Shown: in pieces, positions 1-5,155 of the stretch
How the letters are laid out: each line of letters opens with the position of its first letter
How positions within the stretch are numbered: the first letter of the stretch is position 1
DNA from: Alphaproteobacteria bacterium
Lineage (GTDB): Bacteria > Pseudomonadota > Alphaproteobacteria > Rhizobiales > Xanthobacteraceae
DNA: 6,984 bases
Direction of reading: 5' to 3'
NCBI GenBank assembly: GCA_005883445.1
Contig: VAZL01000035.1
Location: 1 to 6,984 of the forward strand
Made by a program: the position numbers and the translations under genes
The notes under the pieces: model-generated
Database searches by the model: none
What the model was told of the DNA's origin: nothing
What the model saw: only the letters and a program-made list of their open reading frames with translations

Positions 1-737
1 ACAAGGTCTACGGCAACAAGACCTGGATCACGCATCCCGTGCGCGCCGACCTGATGACGCTGCTCGTGCGCACCAATCCGAACGAGGCCGGCCATCGCGG
101 GCTCTCCATGCTGCTGGCGGAGAAGCCGCGCGGCACGGACGACCATCCGTTTCCGGCCGCAGGCATGTCCGGCACCGAGATCGAGGTGCTCGGCTATCGC
201 GGCATGAAAGAGTATGAGATCGCTTTCGACGGTTTCGAGGTGAAGGCGCAGAACCTGCTCGGCGGCGTCGAGGGCCTGGGCTTTCGGCAACTCATGCAGA
301 CCTTCGAGTCGGCGCGCATCCAGACCGCGGCGCGCGCGATCGGCGTGGCGCAAGCGGCCATGGAGCAGGCCCTCGCCTACGCCCAGCAGCGCCAGCAGTT
401 CGGTGAGCCGATCATCAATTTTCCCCGCGTCGCCGACAAGATCGCGATGATGGCGGTCGAGATCATGATCGCGCGCCAGCTCACTTACTTCGCGGCGCGG
501 CAGAAGGATTCGGGCAAGCGCTGCGATCTCGAGGCCGGCATGGCGAAGCTCCTGGCCGCCCGCGTCGCCTGGGCCAATGCCGATAACGCCGTGCAGATAC
601 ACGGCGGCAACGGTTTTGCGCTCGAGTTTGCGGTCTCGCGCATCCTTTGCGACGCCCGCATTCTCAACATTTTCGAGGGCGCGGCGGAGATTCAAGCGCA
701 GGTCATCGCGCGGCGGCTGCTCGCAGCGAGCAACTGA
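1..737 (+). CDS. Acyl-CoA dehydrogenase, C-terminal part (5' end outside window); possible methylsuccinyl-CoA dehydrogenase
   Basis: FAD enzyme that oxidises an acyl-CoA at the alpha-beta bond and hands the electrons to ETF. The open frame runs from position 3 without a start, giving 244 residues; about 140 or more N-terminal residues are missing. Seen: the middle beta-domain motif KTWIT, then GYRGMKEYEIAFDGF, the C-terminal helical domain with FESARIQTAARAIG and QQRQQFGEPI, then QIHGGNGF and IFEGAAEIQ. The Glu codon at 675-677 sits in the family's catalytic-base position. From memory, the stretches around GMSGTEIEVLGYRGMKEYE and CDLEAGMAKLLAARVAW resemble alphaproteobacterial (2S)-methylsuccinyl-CoA dehydrogenase of the ethylmalonyl-CoA pathway; this is inference, since the diagnostic long N-terminal extension lies off the window. 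The alternative is a generic short-chain acyl-CoA dehydrogenase. The family is certain; the substrate is not. Confidence 0.95.
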   Translation, partial: KVYGNKTWITHPVRADLMTLLVRTNPNEAGHRGLSMLLAEKPRGTDDHPFPAAGMSGTEIEVLGYRGMKEYEIAFDGFEVKAQNLLGGVEGLGFRQLMQTFESARIQTAARAIGVAQAAMEQALAYAQQRQQFGEPIINFPRVADKIAMMAVEIMIARQLTYFAARQKDSGKRCDLEAGMAKLLAARVAWANADNAVQIHGGNGFALEFAVSRILCDARILNIFEGAAEIQAQVIARRLLAASN

Positions 738-829
738 ATCGGCTCTGCGGCGTTTGCCCCACGGACCAAATAGAGGCGAGACGACAGCGCCGGCCCCACT
801 GGGGTATGGTGTGAGCCCACAGGTATCGC

Positions 830-1276
830 ATGCAAAAGCTCAAAATCCGGCAAGGCGACTGGGTCGTCGTCTGCGATGGCAGGAAAGCGCTGGTGCTGGA
901 GAACGCCGGCGATGAAAAATTTCTCAACCTGAGAACCCGGGAGGTTTACGAGCATCCCGATGCGAAGACGCACGAGCTCGGAACCGATGCGCCGGGTCGC
1001 GCCTTCAGCTCGGTTGGAACCGAACGTAGCGCCATGGAGCAGACCGACTGGCATGAACAGGAGGAAGATCGGTTCCTGCGCAAGCTCGCAGACCGACTCG
1101 ATGCCGCGGTGAATGCCGGGCTGGTCAAGTCGCTGATCTTGATCGCCCCGCCGCGCGCGCTCGGCGTGCTCCGCCAAACGTATTCCCATAATCTGCGCGC
1201 CGCGGTGCGCGCCGAGATCGACAAGGACTTCGTCAAACTTCCCGTGCATGCGATCGAAAAGCATCTCGCGGAATGA
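830..1276 (+). CDS. Host-attachment family protein (baeRF-like, 148 aa)
   Basis: Small soluble protein of the family named 'protein required for attachment to host cells' after an Agrobacterium attachment locus, and related to the bacterial archaeo-eukaryotic release factor (baeRF) fold. Its biochemical role is not established. Seen: an opening beta strand DWVVVCDGRKALVLEN (residues 10-25), a LGTDAPGRAFSS loop (50-61), a charged helix rich in D/E (73-92), a hydrophobic strand KSLILIAPPRALGVLR (100-115), and a closing VKLPVHAIEKHL (135-146). There is no signal peptide or membrane segment, so it is probably cytoplasmic despite the name. Full length matches the family. The ATG has only a weak AGG six bases upstream. 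It follows the dehydrogenase gene by 92 nt and converges on the amidohydrolase gene, so it is probably its own unit or a weakly read-through one. Confidence 0.85.
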   Translation: MQKLKIRQGDWVVVCDGRKALVLENAGDEKFLNLRTREVYEHPDAKTHELGTDAPGRAFSSVGTERSAMEQTDWHEQEEDRFLRKLADRLDAAVNAGLVKSLILIAPPRALGVLRQTYSHNLRAAVRAEIDKDFVKLPVHAIEKHLAE

Positions 1277-1385
1277 ACCGAAGGGGGATGGGGCTCCGCT
1301 CTATCTTTGATCGTTTGGGCGCGGCGCATGCAATCGATCGCGCGGTGAACTGCCAGTCTCGCTGCTTATCGTTGCCCCGTTACCG

Positions 1386-2366
1386 CTACGCCGCCTTCGC
1401 TGGCTGCTTCAGCAGCTTGTCGACATTGCCGGACAGGATCGCCTCGCCGTCCTTGCCGAGCGTACGCAGCTCCTTGACGAAATCGCGCACCGCCGCGCGC
1501 TCGCGGATCTCCTGCGGGTAATCCGTCGCGAAAACGATGCGGGACACGGGGATTTCGATCAATGCGCCTCTCACGGCGCCCATGGCTCCGCAAAAGCCGG
1601 CGGTATCGAACACCATGTTGTGTTGCAGGTAATGGTCGAAATCGCGCTTCGGCTTCATGCCGTGACGGACGTTGTCCAGCGTCCCCCAAAATTCTTTGTC
1701 CTGATAAGAGCGGATGCGGCCCAGCAGCGCGGAGAGCCCGCCGCCGAGATGCGACATGTGGATCGTCAAGGTGGGGTGGCGGTCAAAGACGCCAGCATTG
1801 ATCAGCCGAATCGTCGCCGTCACCAGGGAAAATTCGCGGCCGACCGAACGCGCCATGTCATAACCGTCGAACTGCTGGGTCTGATTGAGCTTCAGCGCGG
1901 GGTGCACGAAAACGAACAAGCCGAGCTTCGCGCATTCGGTCCAGAACGGCTCGAACTCGGTTGCATCGAGATAAAGCCCGTTCGTCTCCGAGGTGATCAC
2001 CACGCCGGGAAAGCCGAGCTCGTGTTTGCAGCGCGCCAGCTCGCGCAAGGCCTCTGCGCCCCCGAGGGGATTGGCGTGCGCGGCGCCGATGAAACGGCCA
2101 GGATAATCTCGTTCTGCTTTCTTGGCGGTCTCGTTGCACAAGCGCGACTTGTCGAGATCGGCGCACATGCCGGCGGCGCTGGTGAGGAAGGCAACGTCGA
2201 TGCCGGCCTCGTCCATCATGCGGATATGCTCGTCGAGATCGAACAACATCCAGTGCAAAATGAAGCTGGGTGCGCCGTGCTCGTCGTAGGAGACGATCTT
2301 GCGCCGGCCGAGATCCTTCGGCATCAGTTCGCGCGGCGTGAAGTGGTGCTGGAAATCGACGATCAT
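1386..2366 (-). CDS. Amidohydrolase family protein (ACMSD / amidohydrolase-2 type), 326 aa
   Basis: Metal-dependent TIM-barrel enzyme of the amidohydrolase-2 group, which includes aminocarboxymuconate-semialdehyde, resorcylate and other aromatic-acid decarboxylases and some hydrolases. The substrate here is unknown. Seen: the N-terminal strand VDFQHHFTP (3-11), H155 in FVFVHP, H203 and H206 in IHMSHLGGG, the metal/base aspartate D282 in FATDYPQE, and the family's closing motif ILSGNVDKLLK (310-320). The usual first motif is H-x-H; here the aligned residues are Q6-H7-H8, so the first histidine is replaced by glutamine. Length is normal for the group. On the minus strand the start has a good GAGGGAGA nine bases upstream. 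It lies 49 nt downstream of the SDR-like gene on the same strand, so the two are probably co-transcribed. Family assignment is secure; decarboxylase versus hydrolase is open. Confidence 0.92.
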   Translation of the reverse strand: MIVDFQHHFTPRELMPKDLGRRKIVSYDEHGAPSFILHWMLFDLDEHIRMMDEAGIDVAFLTSAAGMCADLDKSRLCNETAKKAERDYPGRFIGAAHANPLGGAEALRELARCKHELGFPGVVITSETNGLYLDATEFEPFWTECAKLGLFVFVHPALKLNQTQQFDGYDMARSVGREFSLVTATIRLINAGVFDRHPTLTIHMSHLGGGLSALLGRIRSYQDKEFWGTLDNVRHGMKPKRDFDHYLQHNMVFDTAGFCGAMGAVRGALIEIPVSRIVFATDYPQEIRERAAVRDFVKELRTLGKDGEAILSGNVDKLLKQPAKAA

Positions 2367-2375
2367 CGGACGGTG

Positions 2376-2383
2376 TCTCCCTC
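2376..2383 (-). promoter_or_regulatory. Ribosome binding site of the amidohydrolase gene
   Basis: On the minus strand this reads GAGGGAGA and lies nine bases before the ATG at 2366. It is a strong Shine-Dalgarno match and fixes that start. It sits inside the 49-nt gap after the SDR-like gene, which fits one transcript with independent initiation on the second gene. Confidence 0.7.
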
Positions 2384-2415
2384 TGCGTCTGGCCCCTGCG
2401 CCGGTCGAGCGCGCG

Positions 2416-3351
2416 TTACGCGATGGCGCCGAGGTCCTCTAGGGCGCGTGTGGCGGCAACGTCAAGCGGGGTGCGCGGGATGTCGCCGATCGCCGCCTCA
2501 AGCTTGCCGCCATCGATGCGGTGCGGTTCGTTCCAGAGATACGCGATCTCGGATAACTCTCGACAGAGCGGCACAACCGGCCGCAACGCATGGATGAGCC
2601 ACCAGGTCATGCGGCCGACTTGAAGCTTGCTGCGCGTCGCCGCGGCGATCGCGCCGGTGAATTCGCGCCCGGTGACCGCGTGGCCGGGAAAGCCGAGACT
2701 CGCGAACGGCGGCAGCGTTTCGCGAATGGCCGCAAGGCGCGGCAGCGTGGCAGCGACATCGGGCAGATAGGCCCACTCGTGCACCACGTCGAGCGGCCCA
2801 GGATAGGTGAGGCGGCCGCGGCCGATCTCCTTGGCGAGGACGAGATCGAGCCACGAACCTCGTCCAAGGCCGTAAAAATCTCCCGAACGCAGAATGATGA
2901 TGCGTACGCCGCGCTCGGCCGCTTCCGCCATGCGCTCTTCGATCGCCACTCGCAACTGTCCCTTCCGCGATGACGGCCGCATGGGCGTATTCTCGTCGAT
3001 CACCGGCGGCAGCGGCGAGCCGTAATTGTAGAGGTTACCCGCGAATAGCAGCGTAGCGCCGGTGGTTTCCGCCGCGGTGATGGCGGAATAGGCGAGCGGC
3101 AGAGCGAGCCGTGGCCAGTCGGTATAGGATGGGTTGAGCGCGTGCAGAACGACGTCGGCGGCGCGCGCCGCTGCGCCGACCGCGGCATGGTCCAGCGCGT
3201 GGACCTCGACGACCTCGGTGTCGGCCGGCGCGCGCGCCGCGCTGCCTGGCCGCACCAGGCTCGCGACGCTCCAGCCGGCGTCGCGGAACGCCCGCGCCGC
3301 CGCGTGACCGAGCCGCCCGGCGGCGCCGAGCACCAAAACACGTGCGCTCAT
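2416..3351 (-). CDS. Atypical NAD(P)-dependent epimerase/dehydratase-like (extended SDR) protein, 311 aa
   Basis: Rossmann-fold protein of the extended SDR / NAD-dependent epimerase group; substrate unknown. Numbering is from an upstream in-frame ATG at 3390. Seen: the dinucleotide motif LGAAGRLG (21-28) after strand RVLVLG, acidic/base-recognition region near VRPGS (46-50), ADVVLHALNP (78-87) in the usual fourth-strand place, LLFAGNLYNYG (114-124), and ILRSGDFYGLGRGSW (166-180). The catalytic Tyr-x-x-x-Lys is not visible; the aligned stretch is K143-G-Q-L-R147 before IEE, so classical SDR chemistry is doubtful. The C-terminal half carries a WWLIHALRPVVPL helix (about residue 259 onward). I prefer the start at 3351 (M14) because the Rossmann strand follows at once and a promoter-like element lies above it; neither start has a clear ribosome site. 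It is the first gene of the two-gene minus-strand unit. Confidence 0.85.
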   Translation of the reverse strand: MSARVLVLGAAGRLGHAAARAFRDAGWSVASLVRPGSAARAPADTEVVEVHALDHAAVGAAARAADVVLHALNPSYTDWPRLALPLAYSAITAAETTGATLLFAGNLYNYGSPLPPVIDENTPMRPSSRKGQLRVAIEERMAEAAERGVRIIILRSGDFYGLGRGSWLDLVLAKEIGRGRLTYPGPLDVVHEWAYLPDVAATLPRLAAIRETLPPFASLGFPGHAVTGREFTGAIAAATRSKLQVGRMTWWLIHALRPVVPLCRELSEIAYLWNEPHRIDGGKLEAAIGDIPRTPLDVAATRALEDLGAIA

Positions 3352-3405
3352 GATCGTCGACGAGCGGGAGCAAAAGGCATTCGCGTTCATCCGGCAAGCG
3401 ATGCA

Positions 3406-3433
3406 ATGCTACGCGCCGCGCGTGCGATTTCAA
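3406..3433 (-). promoter_or_regulatory. Candidate promoter of the minus-strand SDR-amidohydrolase pair
   Basis: On the minus strand there is TTGAAA (3433-3428), a 16-nt spacer, then TAGCAT (3411-3406). Both hexamers are four- or five-of-six matches to sigma-70 boxes. Transcription would begin near 3399, leaving a leader of roughly 48 nt to the ATG at 3351 but only about 9 nt to the ATG at 3390, which favours the shorter protein. The -35 box overlaps the left arm of the inverted repeat at 3429-3449. This is prediction by eye only. Confidence 0.35.
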
Positions 3434-3449
3434 ATCCCGCCGATTTGAA
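3429..3449. promoter_or_regulatory. Perfect 8-bp inverted repeat, candidate operator
   Basis: The left arm TTCAAATC (3429-3436) and right arm GATTTGAA (3442-3449) are exact reverse complements separated by CCGCC. The element lies in the divergent intergenic region and overlaps the proposed -35 box of the minus-strand unit, a position where a repressor or activator dimer would act. Related TTGAAA/TTCAAA hexamers recur at 3483-3488 and 3514-3519. No regulator gene is in the window. Confidence 0.4.
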
Positions 3450-3460
3450 CGCCCGATCCG

Positions 3461-3474
3461 GGCGATATATCGCC
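3461..3474. repeat. Perfect 14-bp palindrome (GGCGATA/TATCGCC)
   Basis: A perfect self-complementary sequence without spacer lies between the two divergent transcription units, twelve bases right of the TTCAAATC/GATTTGAA repeat. GGCGAT recurs at 3478-3483. A 14-bp perfect palindrome is unlikely by chance in 185 bp of intergenic DNA, so a dimeric DNA-binding protein site is plausible, though the protein is unknown. Confidence 0.4.
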
Positions 3475-3482
3475 GCCGGCGA

Positions 3483-3514
3483 TTGAAACTCGCGCGACGG
3501 TGTCCCCATATCAT
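3483..3514 (+). promoter_or_regulatory. Candidate promoter of the plus-strand HIG1-adenosyltransferase unit
   Basis: TTGAAA (3483-3488) is followed after 18 nt by CATATC (3507-3512), overlapping TATCAT (3509-3514). Transcription would start around 3520, just before the ribosome site AAGAGA at 3525-3530 and the ATG at 3537. The -35 match is good and the -10 match is weak. Confidence 0.3.
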
Positions 3515-3536
3515 TCAAAATGGTAAGAGACTGCCG

Positions 3537-3731
3537 ATGACCGAATTCTTGGTTTATGCCCTCGTTCCGATCGCGATCGGCGCCGTCGCGGTCGTGTTAT
3601 TGCTCGGACTGTCCAACATGGCGCGCGGCGGCTCGCCCCATCGCTCGCAGAAGCTGATGAGGCTTCGCGTGCTGCTGCAATTCATCGCGATCATCGTCAT
3701 AATGCTGACCATCTGGGCGATCGGCAAATAG
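3537..3731 (+). CDS. HIG1-domain twin-transmembrane protein, 64 aa
   Basis: Small inner-membrane hairpin protein of the hypoxia-induced-gene-1 (HIG1) group, called twin transmembrane protein in alphaproteobacteria. Mitochondrial relatives (Rcf1/HIGD) bind cytochrome c oxidase and respiratory supercomplexes; the bacterial role is inferred from that. Seen: TM helix 1 at about residues 4-25, a positively charged loop NMARGGSPHRSQKLMR (27-42), and TM helix 2 at about 45-62. The loop carries Q38-x3-R42-x-R44-x3-Q48, which fits the QRRQ signature of HIG1 proteins. I chose the ATG at 3537, with AAGAGA six bases upstream, over a longer TTG start at 3483, whose extra 18 residues are not hydrophobic and would overlap the proposed promoter. 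The next gene starts 9 nt after its stop, so the two are an operon. Confidence 0.88.
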   Translation: MTEFLVYALVPIAIGAVAVVLLLGLSNMARGGSPHRSQKLMRLRVLLQFIAIIVIMLTIWAIGK

Positions 3732-3740
3732 GGCGAGGCG

Positions 3741-4313
3741 ATGGTCGTTCTCAACAGGATCTACACGCGCACCGGCGACGACGGTACTACTGCGCTCGGT
3801 AGCGGCGCGCGGCGCAAGAAGTACGACCTGCGCGTCTCCGCCTATGGCACGCTGGATGAGGTCAACGCGGTGATCGGCATCGCGCGGCTTCACGCCGGCG
3901 GCGACCGAGCGCTCGACGCCATGCTGGCGCACATCCAAAACGATCTGTTCGACGTCGAAGCCGATCTCTGCCTGTCGGAGAAAGGGCCGGGCGGCGCGCG
4001 CATGACCGTCACCGACGCGCAGGTGGAGTGGCTGGAGCAGCGGATCGATGAGCTCAATGCCGATCTTGCGCCGCTGCGCTCCTTCATCCTGCCGGGCGGG
4101 CGTCCGGCCGCCGCGTACCTTCACCTCGCACGCACCGTCTGCCGGCGCGCCGAGCGCATGATGGTCGAGCTCAACGACAAACCGAGCGAAGGCGTCACGC
4201 CGGCGGCGCTCAAATACGTCAACCGCCTCTCGGATTTTCTTTTCGTCGCCGGGAGGCACGCCAACGAAAAGGGGACATCCGACGTGCTGTGGCAGCCGGG
4301 ACAGAATCGGTGA
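3741..4313 (+). CDS. pduO: Cob(I)yrinic acid a,c-diamide / cob(I)alamin adenosyltransferase, PduO type
   Basis: Transfers the 5'-deoxyadenosyl group from ATP to reduced cobalamin, making coenzyme B12 for mutases and other radical enzymes; PduO-type enzymes are cytoplasmic trimers. Seen over 190 residues: the N-terminal ATP-binding signature YTRTGDDGTTALGSG (8-22), the GTLDEVNAVIG helix (36-46), the ILPGG turn (116-120), the conserved RTVCRRAER (131-139), and YVNRLSDFLFVAGRHAN (159-175). All are in the expected order and length. The ATG is 9 nt after the HIG1 stop, with GGG seven bases upstream inside GGGCGAGG. The rhomboid gene follows after 15 nt, so this is a middle gene of an operon. The same family is also named cobO-like, mmaB or pduO; the PduO fold type is what the sequence shows. 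A role in serving methylmalonyl- or ethylmalonyl-CoA mutase is inference. Confidence 0.95.
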   Translation: MVVLNRIYTRTGDDGTTALGSGARRKKYDLRVSAYGTLDEVNAVIGIARLHAGGDRALDAMLAHIQNDLFDVEADLCLSEKGPGGARMTVTDAQVEWLEQRIDELNADLAPLRSFILPGGRPAAAYLHLARTVCRRAERMMVELNDKPSEGVTPAALKYVNRLSDFLFVAGRHANEKGTSDVLWQPGQNR

Positions 4314-4315
4314 TC

Positions 4316-4322
4316 GGGGAGA
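4316..4322 (+). promoter_or_regulatory. Ribosome binding site of the rhomboid gene
   Basis: GGGGAGA lies six bases before the ATG at 4329 and within the 15-nt gap after the adenosyltransferase stop. It is a strong match and supports that start. Confidence 0.65.
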
Positions 4323-4328
4323 CCTTGC

Positions 4329-5075
4329 ATGGTTGTGCCGATCTACGACGACAATCCCTTCGTCCAGCCGGTGAAGCCGGTCGTCACCTGGTGCCTGATC
4401 GCCGCCAACCTCGCGATCTTCTTCTACGAGACCGGGGCGAGCGAGCTCGCGTTTGATCGCCTGATCGATACCTTCAGCTTGACGCCCGCCGCCTTCATCG
4501 GCGAGGTCGGTGCGCGCGGATGGGTGCCGGCTTTCGTGACCCTCCTCACATACCAGTTCTTCCATGCCGATCTCGCGCACATCGTCGGCAACATGGTCTT
4601 CCTGTGGGTGTTCGGCGACGACGTCGAGCGGGCGCTCGGTCGCGCCCGCTATCTCGCCTTCTATCTTCTCTGCGGCGCGATCGGCGGGCTCGTGTTCGTG
4701 GCCAATGATCCGCATTCCACGATCGAGCTGATCGGCGCTTCGGGCGCGATCGCGGGCGTCGTCGTCGGCTATGTGATGCTGCGCCCCTGCGCCAAGATCA
4801 CGGTGCTCCTCGGCATCATCCCGCTGCGGATCAGCGCCTATTGGGTGGTCGGCCTGTTCGTGCTCACCCAGTTGTGGAAACTGGGCGCGTCATCGAAGAG
4901 CGAGGTCGCCTATTGGTGCCATTTCGGCGGCATGCTGGGCGGGGCTGTGCTGTTCCCGTTGGTCAAGCCGCGGGCGGTCAAGCTGTTCCAATGCCTGCAG
5001 CCAGTGCCGGATACGGTGGTGCAGATCGGCCCCAACCCCGCCGCCCGCGCGGCGAGGCTGACCGACCTCCGTTGA
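4329..5075 (+). CDS. Rhomboid family intramembrane serine protease, 248 aa
   Basis: Inner-membrane protease that cleaves transmembrane substrates within the bilayer using a Ser-His dyad. Seen: an N-terminal cytoplasmic stretch with DDNPF, TM1 about 18-34, a long loop 35-75, then YQFFHADLAHIVGNMVFLWVFG (75-96) with the conserved H84 and N88 of the oxyanion region, TM3 about 104-125, the catalytic serine S138 in GASGAIAG, further helices about 142-162 and 170-185, and the catalytic histidine H198 in WCHFGGMLGG. The dyad is complete, so it should be active. A polar tail of about 35 residues follows the last helix. Substrate is unknown and no candidate is evident nearby. It follows the adenosyltransferase by 15 nt with a strong ribosome site, hence the same operon. 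Similar rhomboid-adenosyltransferase-ETF order is, to my recollection, common in Rhizobiales. Confidence 0.93.
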   Translation: MVVPIYDDNPFVQPVKPVVTWCLIAANLAIFFYETGASELAFDRLIDTFSLTPAAFIGEVGARGWVPAFVTLLTYQFFHADLAHIVGNMVFLWVFGDDVERALGRARYLAFYLLCGAIGGLVFVANDPHSTIELIGASGAIAGVVVGYVMLRPCAKITVLLGIIPLRISAYWVVGLFVLTQLWKLGASSKSEVAYWCHFGGMLGGAVLFPLVKPRAVKLFQCLQPVPDTVVQIGPNPAARAARLTDLR

Positions 5076-5100
5076 CACTGCAAGGCAGCGGCCATTAGGT
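5072..5100 (+). promoter_or_regulatory. Candidate etfBA promoter with consensus -35 across the rhomboid stop codon
   Basis: TTGACA at 5072-5077 is a perfect -35 hexamer and includes the rhomboid TGA stop. After 17 nt comes TTAGGT (5095-5100), a poor -10; TAGGTT one base later (18-nt spacer) matches in three of six positions. An etfBA-specific start is plausible in the 80-nt gap before etfB, in addition to read-through from the upstream operon. Support comes from one box only. Confidence 0.3.
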
Positions 5101-5106
5101 TGCCGC
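5088..5106 (+). terminator. Weak hairpin after the rhomboid gene
   Basis: GCGGC (5088-5092) can pair with GCCGC (5102-5106) over a 9-nt loop, 13 nt after the rhomboid stop. Only GTCTTT follows, not a proper U tract, so this is at best an attenuator or mRNA 3'-end stabiliser rather than a clear intrinsic terminator. Confidence 0.2.
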
Positions 5107-5155
5107 GTCTTTGGCGCCTGGGGCCGCAGAGGCTGTCGTCGCGAGAGCGAATTTC

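Noticed and set aside
796..806. CCCCA-C-TGGGG symmetric element before the host-attachment gene
   Set aside because: The arms leave a one-base loop, so only about three pairs could form; no T tract follows, and it is too short to call a terminator or operator.
692..1264. 190-codon open frame on the minus strand
   Set aside because: It is antisense to the host-attachment gene and the dehydrogenase end, with no recognisable motif and no ribosome site.
1277..1385. Expected bidirectional terminator between the convergent genes
   Set aside because: The 109-nt gap is G/C-rich, but I found no stable hairpin followed by a T tract on either strand; termination may be Rho-dependent.
1620..2597. 325-codon open frame on the plus strand
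   Set aside because: It is antisense to the amidohydrolase and runs into the SDR gene; the translation has low-complexity R/A/G content and no family signature.
3483..3536. Upstream TTG start adding 18 residues to the HIG1 protein
   Set aside because: The extension is not typical of the family and overlaps a promoter-like TTGAAA; the ATG at 3537 has a well-spaced ribosome site.
3597..4715. 372-codon open frame on the minus strand
   Set aside because: It lies antisense to three genes with clear family motifs (HIG1, adenosyltransferase, rhomboid) and its translation is R/D/H-rich without any domain. It is a high-GC shadow frame.
5111..5155. Upstream TTG start adding 15 residues to EtfB
   Set aside because: EtfB proteins begin at the MKILVPVKR strand; the ATG at 5156 with GAGAG upstream fits the family length of about 249 aa.
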